Both the position numbers and the translations under genes were made by a program. The notes beneath the pieces were generated by a model. It made no database searches, was not told the DNA's origin, and worked only from the letters and a program-made list of their open reading frames with translations. Shown here in pieces: positions 13,201 through 23,070 of a stretch of DNA of 64,000 nt (positions are counted from its first letter, which is position 1; each line of letters opens with the position of its first letter). The DNA is from Mytilus californianus. Its lineage: Eukaryota > Mollusca > Bivalvia > Mytilida > Mytilidae. The stretch spans positions 2,480,001 to 2,544,000 of the forward strand of contig NW_026262659.1 in the NCBI RefSeq assembly GCF_021869535.1, read 5' to 3'.

Positions 13201-13579
13201 AGAACATTGCGGAAAGGAATTTCAAGAAATATTAAATACTTCGAAGAAGTATAATAAAAAGTTAGTTCTTGTAAATGACAGATTGAGGATTGATCAGGAA
13301 TTAATTGTTACATTTATCTCAAAAGTAGCTTCTGATATAGTACAAGATATCAAATTTGTTCTGATAAAAGCTAAAACGGACGCAATTAAAACATTTATTG
13401 TAGTTGGAGGATTTTCAAATTCTGATGTCATCAGAGACACATTAAAACAGGCTTTTCCGACTGTGCAAATAATTTATCCTCCAGGCGATGTTGATTTAGC
13501 AGTTGTAAAGGGAGCAGTTTTATATGGCCAAAATCCTCAATACATCAAACCATGTTCGAAAACAAAAAGCCTTAAATAA
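1050..13579 (+). CDS. Gene 1: predicted transmembrane receptor with a cytoplasmic HSPA12-like Hsp70 domain (multi-exon)
   Basis: The best exon model is 1050-1233, 1918-2214, 2802-2850, 3093-3271, 5926-5994, 6183-6514, 7550-7768, 11332-11482 and 12912-13579 (TAA stop). A variant skips 2802-2850 and starts the next exon at 3074. Every junction has GT-AG ends and compatible phase, and no stop interrupts the joined frame. Domains in order, numbered from the candidate Met at 65: possible signal peptide 1-30, Cys-rich ectodomain about 30-190, stalk about 191-250, transmembrane helix about 255-277, Hsp70/HSPA12 ATPase domain about 285-729. The ATPase part shows phosphate-1 (DIGTTSS), phosphate-2 (DLGGGTDDIT) and the adenosine-side VGGFSNS motif, and ends like HSPA12 proteins with a KGAVLYGQNP segment. 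HSPA12 proteins are atypical Hsp70s with an actin-like ATPase and no canonical Hsp70 substrate-binding domain. The known HSPA12A/B are cytosolic, so the membrane anchor is the unusual part. Ligand and signalling output are unknown. The alternative is two genes wrongly joined, but the phase match makes that less likely. Confidence 0.78.
1918..2214 (+). CDS. Gene 1 exon: second Cys-rich ectodomain segment
   Basis: It follows an ATTTTAG acceptor and ends TCA-G before GTAAAA, phase 1 on both sides, so the exon is symmetrical and could be gained or skipped without a frameshift. It encodes 99 residues with nine cysteines, including a closely spaced run (SCQCD, PCNCLP, EEDCSCYYD), and two N-glycosylation sequons (NIS twice). 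The cysteine density and sequons point to an extracellular location. No named domain is assigned. Confidence 0.75.
2641..2750 (+). repeat. Dispersed repeat family C (fragment)
   Basis: The block TTTTCCTCATTGTTGAAGG ... TCTGATAGATAGTTTTCTCA recurs in related form at about 8085-8190 and 9838-9960, and inverted at about 10890-11130 and 36280-36500. Several copies end with a version of TCTCATTGGCAATCATA. It is a short interspersed repeat in a gene 1 intron. Confidence 0.6.
2802..2850 (+). CDS. Gene 1 probable small exon adding one cysteine
   Basis: It has the best polypyrimidine tract of the gene (CACTGTTCTTTCAG) and a GTAAAT donor. Phase is 1 in and 2 out. It encodes VRVCTTGEAHSPFLLN. Including it brings the ectodomain cysteines to 14, an even number that can all pair, and joins in phase to an acceptor at 3093 in the stalk exon. 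Skipping it is also phase-compatible if the stalk exon starts at 3074, so alternative splicing is possible. Confidence 0.5.
3093..3271 (+). CDS. Gene 1 exon: extracellular stalk
   Basis: This is an open stretch of about 60 residues, Ser/Thr/Asn-rich and without cysteine, with sequons NQT and NNS. It ends AAA-C before GTACGT (phase 1). The acceptor is uncertain: after TACGAG (start 3093, phase 2) if the small exon at 2802 is used, or after GTCTAAG (start 3074, phase 1) if it is skipped. Both acceptors are weak, so the left edge is the least certain boundary of gene 1. Confidence 0.5.
4131..4190 (+). other. G-rich tract with quadruplex potential
   Basis: A stretch of GGTGG/GGGTGGG clusters is followed by a run of 13 G and then GGGTGTGTG, unlike the AT-rich surroundings. 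Several G-runs within 60 bases could form a G-quadruplex on the + strand. Confidence 0.5.
4195..4620 (+). repeat. Dispersed repeat family E
   Basis: It contains CTGTCATATTCCTGACTTGG and TTTTATAGCTAGCTAAACCT, shared with copies at about 21570-21670, 24480-25150 (inverted, two pieces), 30290-30400 (inverted) and 46230-46675 (inverted). Confidence 0.6.
5926..5994 (+). CDS. Gene 1 exon: transmembrane helix
   Basis: This small symmetrical phase-1 exon lies between TATTCCAG and GTGAGT. Its frame reads RTHLFFAVVLSLAVGGIV then IFIA, followed across the junction by G and ISVLSS, a helix of about 22 hydrophobic residues. The incoming codon is C+TA from the stalk exon, and the outgoing G joins GT at 6183. 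A basic-rich segment (IKTLR) follows on the predicted cytoplasmic side, which supports N-out/C-in topology. Confidence 0.75.
6183..6514 (+). CDS. Gene 1 exon: N-terminal lobe of the HSPA12-like ATPase
   Basis: It follows TTTGTAG and ends GCC-GAG before GTAATT (phase 0). It encodes about 111 residues. The juxtamembrane part leads within 15-20 residues to VVAIDIGTTSSVYAFS, the phosphate-1 loop typical of HSPA12. FVDKFKMKLYG near the end corresponds to the conserved FxKFKMxL segment of that family. An in-frame ATG at 6146 is intronic in this model, so it is not taken as a gene start. Confidence 0.9.
6811..7290 (+). repeat. Dispersed repeat family B
   Basis: A long interspersed block carries GACAATGCCATGAC, CAACATAGAAAATTGAAGAC, a GGTGATATCAGGTCATCC segment and GTGTTGCTCAT. 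Related copies occur at 25240-25740, 26246-26480 (inverted), 30100-30290 (inverted), 39926-40350 and 49908-50100. No protein is recognised; it is probably a non-autonomous element. Confidence 0.65.
7550..7768 (+). CDS. Gene 1 exon: HSPA12-like ATPase, second segment
   Basis: It lies between GTTGCAG and GTAAGT, phase 0 both ways, 73 codons. It includes GHPVPAIQVFSNM and VQWVLTIPAAWTDRAETFMR. The latter matches the conserved WVLTVPAIW element of HSPA12 proteins in the Hsp70 nucleotide-binding domain. Confidence 0.9.
9345..9600 (+). pseudogene. Decayed bivalve reverse-transcriptase element fragment
   Basis: The sequence reads ELEIK ... SASY and continues into a non-coding block (ACTAGCGATATGTTTCGCGG) that is related to 21060-21200. 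The same ELEIK entry appears at about 27895. The frame is broken. Confidence 0.4.
10890..11130 (-). repeat. Dispersed repeat family C, inverted copy
   Basis: It starts GGAGATGTGGTTTTATTGCC and includes GTAAAACAATTCCAATGAGA, which parallels 36280-36500. Confidence 0.6.
11332..11482 (+). CDS. Gene 1 exon: HSPA12-like ATPase, third segment
   Basis: It follows GTCTTCAG and ends GGA-G before GTACGT (phase 1). It encodes the AGIV start that continues from CAER of the previous exon, the ESESASVY segment and KYLVIDLGG, the first half of the phosphate-2 loop. The next exon completes it as GGGTDDIT, so the intron splits the loop. Confidence 0.9.
11731..11854. mobile_element. Foldback (MITE-like) element with target-site duplication, in a gene 1 intron
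   Basis: Two 52-base arms (11731-11782 and 11803-11854) are reverse complements with one mismatch, separated by 20 bases. The copies of ACGTACGAAA at 11719-11728 and 11855-11864 look like a 10-bp target-site duplication. The whole unit is almost pure hairpin with no coding capacity. Its low divergence suggests a recent insertion or active repair between the arms. Confidence 0.8.
11881..12087 (-). pseudogene. Possible retroelement ORF fragment
   Basis: A 68-codon minus-strand frame (around RNRPNTMKFHGLMNSKS) has protein-like composition inside an intron. I suspect a retroelement remnant but cannot assign it. Confidence 0.2.
12350..12535 (+). repeat. Dispersed repeat family D
   Basis: The block GGAAATGGGGAATGTGTCAA ... 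GGCGGGCTTCAGCTGGCCCC is GC-richer than the intron around it and looks like an interspersed repeat I associate with mussels. It is a single copy in this window. Confidence 0.45.
12912..13579 (+). CDS. Gene 1 terminal exon: HSPA12-like ATPase C-terminal half
   Basis: It follows ATTTTTGTAG, and G+GA completes the phosphate-2 loop. It encodes 222 residues up to TAA. Visible elements are GTDDITAHRI, the SGSGHGGKAVDKQLL segment, the adenosine-pocket motif FIVVGGFSNSDVI and the family-typical end DVDLAVVKGAVLYGQNP. No lesion is seen. The open frame extends upstream to 12770, but that part (Tyr/Phe/Ile-rich) reads as intron. No AATAAA is obvious in the 300 bases after the stop. Confidence 0.92.
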
Positions 13580-13585
13580 GAAACG

Positions 13586-13589
<4 letters not shown>

Positions 13590-13636
<47 letters not shown>
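13590..13636. repeat. (AG)n microsatellite
   Basis: About 23 uninterrupted AG dinucleotides, 11 bases after the gene 1 stop codon and therefore probably in its 3' UTR. Confidence 0.95.
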
Positions 13637-13638
<2 letters not shown>

Positions 13639-13662
13639 TTTCATGCATACATGTTGACTAAG

Positions 13663-14870
13663 TATATATATGTACGACTCGGAGGTGCGATGGTCATGTT
13701 GAAGTGCGATGGTCTGCGCCGAAGTGCGATGGTCCTGTTGCTGATGTGCGATGGTATATAAGAAGCGTGATGGCTAGTTGAAAATCTACAGATGTCCAAT
13801 TAATATGAGAGTTTGATTTTTATTAGTTAGTATATAAATACCAAACATTCAATATTTTGTCCAGTTGCAGTAAAAACCATCTTGCTCCTTGTTCTCATTT
13901 ACAGCAGCCGTTTACATTTTTCGCGTATTTTGTTAAGTTCTGACTTATCAAGTAGTATTTGCATTCCAAACAACTACCACGTTTTTCAGTCATTGCAATT
14001 AGTAGTGATTTTAAAAGAAAAAAATAATCTTTTATCTAGCGTCTATAGTGGTCAATATCTGGACGATTGTATGAGTTACTGCTTTTTTGCCTTAAACTAT
14101 TTACAAAGTACAATAGAAAGTTACAGTTACGACTGGATATGCAGTTGACATGTGAACATGAAAACATATATAAGCATTGAACTTATAGTTTATGTAATCC
14201 ATCGCACATCAGCGTAACCACCATCGCACATCAGTAAACTACAACGTTACAGTAACGACTGGAAATGCAATGACCATTTATCATGACTTTTTTTAATTAA
14301 TAGGAGCCTGTTGTTCAGTGGTTGTCGTTTGTTGGTGTGGTTCATAAGTGTTTCTCGGTTCTTGTTTTTTATATAGATTATACCGTTGGTTTTCCTGTTT
14401 GAATTGTTTTACACTAGTCATTTTGGGGCCCTTTATAGCTTGCTGTTCTGTGTGAGCCAAGGTTCCGTGTTGAAGGCCTTACTTTGACCTATAATTGTAA
14501 ACTTTTTATACATTGTGACTTGGATGGAGAGTTGTCTCATTGCCACTCATACCACATCTTCTTATTTATATATACTCTGGATGTTTTACTTTAAAAAAAA
14601 AAACTTAAAAAGAACTTCGAACAAACAAATTGACTTCTACATTTTATAAATGTAAACATGAAAACGTTGAACTTATAGTTTATGTAATCCATCGCACTTC
14701 AGCGTAACCAGAATCGCACTTCGGCGTAGCTATCAACAAGATAGCGTCACAATCCCACAATCTCGCAGTTCAGCGTGATCAAAATCGCACTTCAGCGTCA
14801 AATCATCGCACATCAGTGTTACCATCACGGTTCGGAGTACCATCGCGGTTCAGAGTCCTACATATATATT
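13663..14870. mobile_element. Candidate non-autonomous DNA element with iterated GCGATGGT termini
   Basis: The left end reads TATATATGTACGACTC then GCGATGGT-containing units at 13687-13755. The right end (14690-14868) carries the same units inverted (CCATCGCAC, CATCGCGG) and closes with GAGTCCTACATATATA. The outer 30 bases match in inverted orientation at about 25 positions by eye. An internal inverted cluster lies at 14200-14240. A family A repeat copy (14304-14560) sits inside. No transposase is seen. Confidence 0.55.
14304..14560 (+). repeat. Dispersed repeat family A
   Basis: It runs from GAGCCTGTTG through GTTGGTTTTCCTGTTTGAAT and CCGTGTTGAAGGCC to GAGAGTTGTCTCATTGCCAC. A near copy lies at 20070-20265, with partial copies at 19380-19490, 45545-45640, 46632-46668 and 51246-51355. 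The shared TCTCATTGGCA...ACCACATCTTC ending suggests the 3' end of a retroposon. Confidence 0.65.
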
Positions 14871-17159
14871 TATATATTTATTAATATCATTGGTTTTGTT
14901 TTTTTGTATTTCTTAATCATATTATTACTTGTAGAATAAATTGTATACATTCGAGTAAATTAATTTCCATAAAATACAATAACTTTTAAAATTGTCCGTT
15001 TATAAATTTTGAAATTATAAAGAAACTAAGGTTTCAACACCCTCAGGCAAAGTTGACCTTAGATGGATTTGGCTATTTTTTAGGTATTTTTTGTCACATA
15101 GCTCTTCAACTTTTTGGGTTTTTATACATCCTCGGCTTTCAAATATTCGGCTTTGAGCGTTCCTGATGAAGGTAAATCCAGAAATGCGCTTCGGACGCAT
15201 GAAAATATTAAACGTGTTGTTTTCATTTTTTATTTGATGGGGTTTCCATTGATTGTCCTTTATTATGCACAAAATGTTATAGCAATTGAAAATATAAATT
15301 AAATGAAATATACGTCAACAAAACAGCGACAAAACGACAAAAATAACTTATAGACATCTTGAGGTCTACATATAGTCTTCGACAAGTTTCTGCACAATAA
15401 GTCAGGCTTTAAATCGTCCAGGGTGAATAAAATTAGAAAAATCATTATTTGATTGATTGTAGCTTGCTTTAAGTTCAGTGGCAATTATTGATGCATATTC
15501 GGGATAATTACAAATTACCAATAATGGGTAGGTTCTGCAAGGTGGGATGATCAAATGAAGGGTGCAAAATTTGGATTACGACTGGAAAATAAAAGGTATG
15601 TTGGATGGAGCAGAACTTTTGCCTTCCGCCTTCCAACAGGTCACTAACGAACCCCTCAGAAAGTTGTTTTAAGTGTTCTTTAACGTGCAGAGAGCGTGAT
15701 ACTCCGCCTTCACGAGGCATCGGATTCAACGTCCACATTCCGACCAGACGTGACTGCAAATTTGTATATCCCGCACAGCCAAAAAGACATCCCACTTTAG
15801 AATGGATTTTACTGCCGGAATGTGAGCTGTCCAGAAATTACCGTATTTTTATAACCAAGTATACCATAGGGATTGTGACTACATTAAACAGAACATGATA
15901 AAAAAAAACTTGACTATTATATTAAAATCTCTCTTGGGCAAACACTTTTGGCCATCGTGTCCAATGTCATTCGTGAAATAAATAAATATGTGTTTACCCG
16001 TCCGCCCGTCTGTTAGTTTCAATTTCCAGATATTAACTTTAATACTCTTTATTGGATTGCATCCTAATGGGATATATGTTCACATATAATGAGAGGATGA
16101 TCAATATTGATTTCGAGGTCACAATGTCAAATGTCAAGGGGTCATACTTATTAGATAAAAGCGACAGTAGTTTACCAATGTTCAAATCTCGAACATCGAT
16201 AAAGAAGAGAAATATCAAGCTGTCAAACAAAATTGAGGAAATCACATGGACTCCCAGAAGAGCGAAACCTGTGCGTCGACAGGGTAAGCCTCTCATGCTA
16301 TTCGCGCTCAGTCAACATGTCACCATTGGTAAGATCTAAAATTACAGACCAGACGATTATACTGGTATCTAACGATCTAAAGCCACAAAACCATGTCCGG
16401 CAAAAGCATATTGATAAATATAATATCGGTTAACCAATTCGTGATGGTGGCCGTCAACCTTATGTAGTGTCGTTTCAGACCAAAATTTCTGCAGACATAT
16501 GTTTTACATATGATAAATCAAGTATTACATATAAGATCTGACCTGGATATATTGTCACATACAGTAAGTAGAAAGTCCTCTATTGATTGTAAGGTCATTC
16601 TGAAAAGGTTTAGGTCAAAGTTACTAAAAGACCCCAATTTGTGCAAAACGTCTGTTTCCAAATGCTAAGTCAAATACTACACATTGCTAGTTTACTTAGA
16701 TACAATGGTCACATATATCAGGAAAAAGTTTACCCCCAAGAAAAAGAAGATTTATGTAAGATATTATTACTGTTTAAAATCATTGTACAAAATAATAGTA
16801 CCTAAAATTAGTTAACAGAAATAACTATGCCACTAACAGCTTCTCCCTTTAAATGGGAGACTTAGGGTAATTAAGCTTGATCACAAAAAATTTTTGAATA
16901 AACTTTGATTTCGTCCTCGAGTAAAATATGAGCAAATGTGGCTTATCACTTAACGTGTACATGCCATGAGCAATAATACGGATCCCCCTGAAGGACCATA
17001 ATTTGGTTTTTTATTCAAAGTTCTATATTCTATTTACCAAATATACTTATTACATAGTTACATTAGGAGTCCAATCTCTTCTTGATGTATCCTGTAAAAT
17101 TCCGCTAGTTTCGCAGGTAAGTACGGTGACATATATCCTAGGTTAAAACTTTCTATAAT
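14871..17159. other. Intergenic region with dispersed repeats
   Basis: It includes a repeat at 15020-15240 (CATCCTCGGCTTTCAAATAT ... CTTCGGACGCATGAAAATA), a GC-richer block at 15508-15840 that could be an old repeat, and a piece at 16150-16240 (GCGACAGTAGTTTACCAATG) resembling family H at 27010. No gene is supported. Confidence 0.45.
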
Positions 17160-19163
17160 AATATAACATCTGCAGTGACACAAAACTTTTTGCCTTATAT
17201 TTTCTTGCTATGTGCAGAAATATTAGGCATTTAAGTGAGAAATAGTAGGGAGATAAAGGTTTTTACTATAGATGATACAGAATATGTACTTTTTCAATAT
17301 GCGGATGATACATCATTGATATCAGATGGCTCGCCAGAATCACTCGATGCATCTCTTCGCGTTCTCCAATTTTATGCTGAAATCTCGGGACTTAAGATTA
17401 ATATAGAAAAAAACAAATGTTATTTGGATAGGTAGCAAAAGACATAGCCAAGATAAAATTTGTGTTAAGTGGGGATTGAAATGGGGCTTCAGCACCACAT
17501 TTAAGCTCCTTGGAATTACTTTTTCATTTGATCTAGATAGAATGATTTATTTAAATTATAGGCCAGTGTCAGGTCAAAACAGTATCTCACCTCCTTTGGA
17601 AAGATTACCATTTTGAAAACTTTGGTCATATCTAAATTAAATCATCTGTTTCTATCTATCCCTAGTCCAGTTGAGAATATGTTACGTAATTTAACAAATA
17701 AAATGTATGCATTTATCTGGGATAATAAACCAGATAAGGTCAAGTGAGATCTTTTATGTCAAGATTATTATATTGGTGGTTTAAAAATGCTAAATTTAAA
17801 AGCATTTAGACAGGGATTGAAGCTGACATGGATAAGAAGGCTGTATAACTCAAATTCAAAGTGCGTGAGATTAGTCTCTATTGTAGAACAAATAAGTTTA
17901 TGGAACTAAGTTATATTGGGCCCATAAAAAGGTCATCAAATAAATTTTGACAAGAGGTTTTTGATGCTTGGAAAACCCTTAATCAAATTAGAAAACCAAG
18001 ATGTATTGATGAAGTTCTATCTTATCTTTGATGCGAGGGAGAAAACATTAAGATTGGTGGTTCAAGTGTTTACTATAAAAACTGGGATAAAGCTGGAATT
18101 TGGACAGTGCATGACTTGTTAGATAATCAGGGCAAAATTATGTCATTTCAAAATTTCCAACAATTATATCAATTTAGACCATTTTTTTTACATTATTATG
18201 GATGATCACACTCGCTTAAAGAAAGGTTAAACATGATCAATATTAATGTAAAGGTGAACAAAATTCAAACAATGCTACCTTTCAATAAACGTATTTTCTT
18301 TGAATCAAAGAAAGGTTCAAAGGACATGTACAGAGTGTTGAATGAGAAATATATTACTTTTGCTGCAAAGAAAAAAATGGGAAAACCATCTTAATATGAA
18401 TGGTATTAACTGGAAAAAAATCACACTCCGTGTACTAAATATACTAGAAGCACTAAGCTTTGCTGGTTCCAATATAGAGTTATCCATAGAATTCTGGAAA
18501 CAAATACACTACTTCACAAGATGAAAATAAACAGTAGAAATATATGTTAATTCTGCAAAGAAGAACCAGAGACCATAAAATATCTATGTTGGAGCTGTCA
18601 TATGGTCTCCAGTCTCTGGCATGCACTAAACAACTGGATTTTTGAAATGACAAATATTGAACTGCCTTTGAATATCAAAATTATTCTATTTGGTAACTTT
18701 GAAAATATTAAATTTAATTTTGTTAAAAATAAGATTATTTTGCTTACAAAATACTTTATTTACCGAGCAAAATTACAAGACGTATTGCCAAATTAAAATG
18801 CTTTAAAAAAATATTTAAAGGAACACATGAAGTCAGAGAAATATATTTCATTTAAAAACCCATCTGAAGAGGAATATAACAAATACTGGAGTCCCTGGGT
18901 CCCTACTATAGACTTATTGATAAATGTCGGTTTTTGGTTTAGTAATTTTGATTTAAACACCACAAAAAAGTATTCCAAGAACGAATTAAGATTCCATTGT
19001 TATTAGATAATTTATGCTTTACCTAATGTTACACCATTATATATTCAATTGTTGTTTTCGATTTAAAACTTCCTTGCTGTGAATATGCCATTCTGTATAC
19101 CTTTGTTCAATGTTGTACTAGTCTATTTGTTACAATAAAGCAAATTCGTTATAAAAAAAAAGT
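17160..19163 (+). pseudogene. Decayed, 5'-truncated L1-like LINE (reverse transcriptase and zf-RVT)
   Basis: Reverse-transcriptase sense begins near 17190 (LPYIFLLCAEILGI) and contains the catalytic-site motif FQYADDTSL, then ISGLKINIEK, all typical of non-LTR elements. Further down, broken frames read WENHLNMNGINWKKI and, near 18550-18640, the zf-RVT-like CKEEPETIKYLCWSC and VSSLWHALNNW. Many stops and frameshifts interrupt it. A 3' tail with AATAAA (19134-19139) and a short A-run ends it near 19163. No endonuclease region is present, so it is a dead 5'-truncated copy. Confidence 0.82.
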
Positions 19164-19379
19164 ATATTACCAAAATTGGACATAATAGTAAAGATTAAAA
19201 ATGTACAAAGAAAATAAAAAGAACATTATAACACGTAATTAAGATGATAAACAACGTCAGTACCTAGAATCTATATTTCATGTTTACTTGTTTTTGTTTT
19301 AATGTCTTTTTGATCAAGTTATGCCATTTCAATTGATATTTTATAGTGTGTTTTTTATGTTGTAATGTTACACTACTGT

Positions 19380-20265
19380 CTCAGGTTAGGGTGAAGGTTG
19401 GCGCCTTTTAAAACGTTTAAACCCGCTGCATTTTATGCAGCTGTCCTAAGTCAGGAGCCTGTTGTCCAGTGGTTGTCGTTTGCATGAGAATTATAGTTAT
19501 CTCGTACCGCATGAGGATGACACATATCAACTGAGCAATAATGTTTGGGACTTAGTTTTAAGAAATGAAGACAAAGTAACATTATGAAAATATTTTTAGT
19601 AAGCTGAAATATATATTTATTTTTTACATGTTTATGTCTTGTAAGATATTTTATTTCTTTCCCGTTTTTCAACATTTGCGTCTGGAAAGTTGAAATGTTT
19701 TAATTGAATGGTTAAATTTAAATTAATTATGATAATTGTTAAAATTAAATCAATTAAGGAAATTATTGCCCAGTTACAAACACTACCAAGGGATAATTTC
19801 TTTTTGAGTTATATGTTTCAGCACATGTAAATTTCGACCCCAACCGTTTGCCTGGTAAACGTGTTGTCTCCTTGTGAAATATAAAACATATTAAAAATGA
19901 CTTTCTGCTAAAGTCTTTTATTGATATAAAGTTAAAACCTTCTTACTTCTCACTAGAAAACACTCCTGTCAGGTTTAATTCCTATATATATGTGGATGAA
20001 AAATAAAAGTCCCCAAAACATTAACATTGCAGCAATTGCTTTTACAGCCTTTAAGGCTTTGATTATATAGATTAGACCGTTGGTTTTCCTGTTTGAATTG
20101 TTTTACACTAGTCATTGTTGGGGCCCTTTATAGCTTGCTGTTCGGTGTGAGCCAAGGCTCCGTGTTGAAGGCCGTACTTTGACCTATAATTGTTAACTTT
20201 TTATACATTATTACTTGGATGAAGAGTTGTCTCATTGGCACTCATACCACATCTTCTTATTTATA
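19380..20265 (+). repeat. Two pieces of dispersed family A around unique sequence
   Basis: GTTGGCGCCTT ... CAGTGGTTGTCGTTTG lies at 19395-19485, and the later part, from TAGACCGTTGGTTTTCCTGT to TCTCATTGGCACTCATACCA, at 20070-20250. The order matches the family, with about 580 bases of other sequence in between. Confidence 0.55.
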
Positions 20266-20269
20266 TTCA

Positions 20270-21300
20270 TGTATTATTTGTGAAGTTGATACGGAGTATT
20301 TATCAACAAGATCATGGTATATTCCAAAGACGTTCTTTGACATAACCCTGGTTCATCAACGTTCTGCTCAGATACTTGTGACTACTAATACAACTGAAGA
20401 ATTGTAATGTTTAACTAAAGAACTCACTCGGATTTCACAAACTGGGAATCCCACATATACCCCAACATCATTCAGGAAAGATGAGGTTTTAAAAAATCAC
20501 AAATTCGTCCTTCTCTCATTCGATATTAACTTAAAAAGGACGATGCCAATCTTTCGTCATTATACTGGATACCTAAACTGCACACACACCATTAAGAAAG
20601 ATATATAACCGAGTCGTCAAAATGCATTCGACTAAACATATTTTCAAAGTTCTTACAACCATTCTTTCTATAGTAAAGGATGACATTAAGAAATATTTTG
20701 ATTAGGTTTATTCAACCATCAGTGTCAAACATCTGTTGATTACTAAAAACTATAATCATTGACTGCAATAAGTTCAATAGAAATTTATTTACAAATTTTG
20801 CAGTAATATCAAAACTTTTGATTGTTCTTCGCTTAACAATAATATTTCCCATGATCAATTAAAATATTGAATAAATCGCCTCATTAAACAGAGCTATTTC
20901 TATATAAGTGTTAATCGTAAATACAATTGCTTGTGTTAGGGAAAATCATGAATAGTCTTACTTTGTGAAGATCTGCAATGATTTCGAAATTGCTCCAAAA
21001 GAGTTATAGAGGAGTAACGACTGACAAAAATTGACACTAAATAATTCTAACGGTCACCATCACGATTTGATTGACTGATACGATACATATGTGTCTCTTC
21101 TTACTAGCGACATGTTTTTGCAATATTTGATCTCTAGATACCAGAAGAGTCGTCTTATCTGTTTAACCAATTGTGTCCCATTCCAGATTGTGACGTTTTG
21201 ACTGAGTGGACTTGAATGGCGGGTCAACACCGAGGAAAAGAAGACGGTATTGTAGTACGACAATTGGAACATATTCGTCGTCCACTCTTACACAACAATA
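20270..21300 (+). pseudogene. Decayed copy of a bivalve reverse-transcriptase element
   Basis: The broken frame near 20560 reads SLYWIPKLH, a signature of a reverse-transcriptase family common in bivalve genomes. The upstream part (GTTCATCAACGTTCTGCTCA) and the downstream non-coding block (20999-21240) follow in the expected order. Multiple stops show it is dead. Confidence 0.5.
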
Positions 21301-23005
21301 CCCATATCCCATAACAGTAAAAAAATTGTATTTACCCGTTTAAGTGTGATGATATAGATTATCTGTTTATCTTTTTTTATAATGTAAAAAAAAAGCCCGC
21401 TTTGACAGAGTTGTGAAAAATATGAAGGCCACCATCACACATTAATTGACCGATATGATATGACTGTATCAGCACACTTATGTTTTTGCGGTTTTCGATC
21501 TTCAGATACCAGAAAAGTCCGTCAAATCAGTAGTTTAAAGTAAAATAACAAAAATACCGAATTCCGAGGAAAATTCTAAACGGAAAGATTCTAAGCAAAT
21601 GGCAAAATTAAAAGCTAAAACACATCAAACGAATGGATAACAACTGTCATATTCCTGACTTGGTACAGAATGTGTGCTTTATTCCTGGTTGTGACATTTT
21701 AACTGAATGTGGATTCCCATTCGGGTGATACATGCATAGCAAGAGAAGCTTATTCTGTCGAAGCTACTGTTCTCAACCCGTTAAAGATTTATGCGATTTT
21801 CCCAGTTTTTGATTTTACCTTTTATTGGTCTTCCAAATTGATTAAGAGATTTAAAACTAGATAAATTACGGTCTCCTTATTTCAACATATGTCAAGAACT
21901 AAATTGCTGTAACTATGGACGAGTAAGACAAGATTTATACCAAATCAGAATAGGGTTATAAATATTTTTCTAACATGATAAGGCCTTATAACTCAAAAAG
22001 TAAAAAAGACCCACCAGGCAAAATTATATTTGTTATGAAATGGATATGACTAAAAAAGGTAAGGGATATATGCAAATAAAACTTTGTCTAAAAATACTAG
22101 AACACGAGTAAAGATATATAGAGCGGCATTCTAACTTACTGGTTGAAACAAAAGAGGAGTTATACCATACGAACCCGAATCTAGACAAGTTCCAATAAAA
22201 TTTAACGTAAACAACTATATATCACTCAGGACAATTTTTAAAAACTTTCTTTAATGGATAAAACCCCAAAGATACTTTACAATAATTATTATTATATTCC
22301 AGATGGTATGAGATAACTTGTAAGAATATTGTTTAGCTCGCATCCCTTCCAATTCCATTCATATTTAATGGCGATTAAGTTACTTGTTTTGGTACTTTCA
22401 TTACCGGAAAGAGAGTTTGTACAATTTCCCATCATCTTATACTTGTAATATCACGGAAGTTATGTCCATTTATAATAACATTTTATCATGAAATGCAGAT
22501 CATGATAAAGATTTATATTTGTGTTTGGATTATAAACTTTGTTCAAAGTGAAATATGTTATACTAATTCAAGGTAATCTTAAATTTTCGTATAAAAAAGA
22601 AAATGGAATATTCGAATATAAATCAGAATTTTGCGTTATTTTAGGTCGTAAAATTCACCTAATCTTGATCATTGTTTTTGTATTGAAGATTTAATCAAAC
22701 TGATGTTTTAATATTTGAGGGTTCAATATTTGATTTTCTTAAAAAAAAAAAAATCAAACCTTTAAAGTAAATCACTGACATATATATTTGCATGTTGAAT
22801 GAGCACGACATATAGAATGTGCTACAACAAGTTGATTTCGTGAGCTCAAGTCAGCGATGAAAATACATGAAATACATGACAAGAAAAACACTCTTTTTTT
22901 TTCTAATGATTAATTACTTAGTATATAGCATTCGGCAATTTTGTTTAGTTAACTCATGATTACCAGTTTAATTTGTTCTAATTATAACATCGTGCATTTG
23001 TACAG
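21301..23005. other. Intergenic or 5' intron region of gene 2
   Basis: It holds family fragments at 21420-21500 and 21570-21720. The rest is AT-rich. The signal-peptide exon of gene 2 should lie here or further upstream, but I cannot identify it with confidence. Confidence 0.4.
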
Positions 23006-23070
23006 AAATGGTGTAACTGGGTCATGGTTTTGTTGTAATAATCACGAGGAGAGGAATGGCACATGTGAAG
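23006..23070 (+). CDS. Gene 2 exon: first visible Cys-rich segment
   Basis: It follows TTTGTACAG and ends before GTATGT (phase 1 out). It encodes NGVTGSWFCCNNHEERNGTC plus E. The CC pair followed by a later C matches the N-terminal module seen before EGF repeats in mollusc MEGF-like proteins. Confidence 0.65.

Noticed and set aside
13882-14148. 88-codon frame behind gene 1
   Set aside because: It lies inside the element with GCGATGGT ends and has no recognisable protein features.
15508-15898. Two opposite frames of about 95 codons
   Set aside because: They overlap each other in a GC-richer block that looks like an old dispersed repeat. Neither strand shows a known motif.
22956-23005. ATG at 22956 as the start of gene 2
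   Set aside because: It is in frame, but the leader lacks a hydrophobic core and a good acceptor ends at 23005. A missing upstream exon is more likely.
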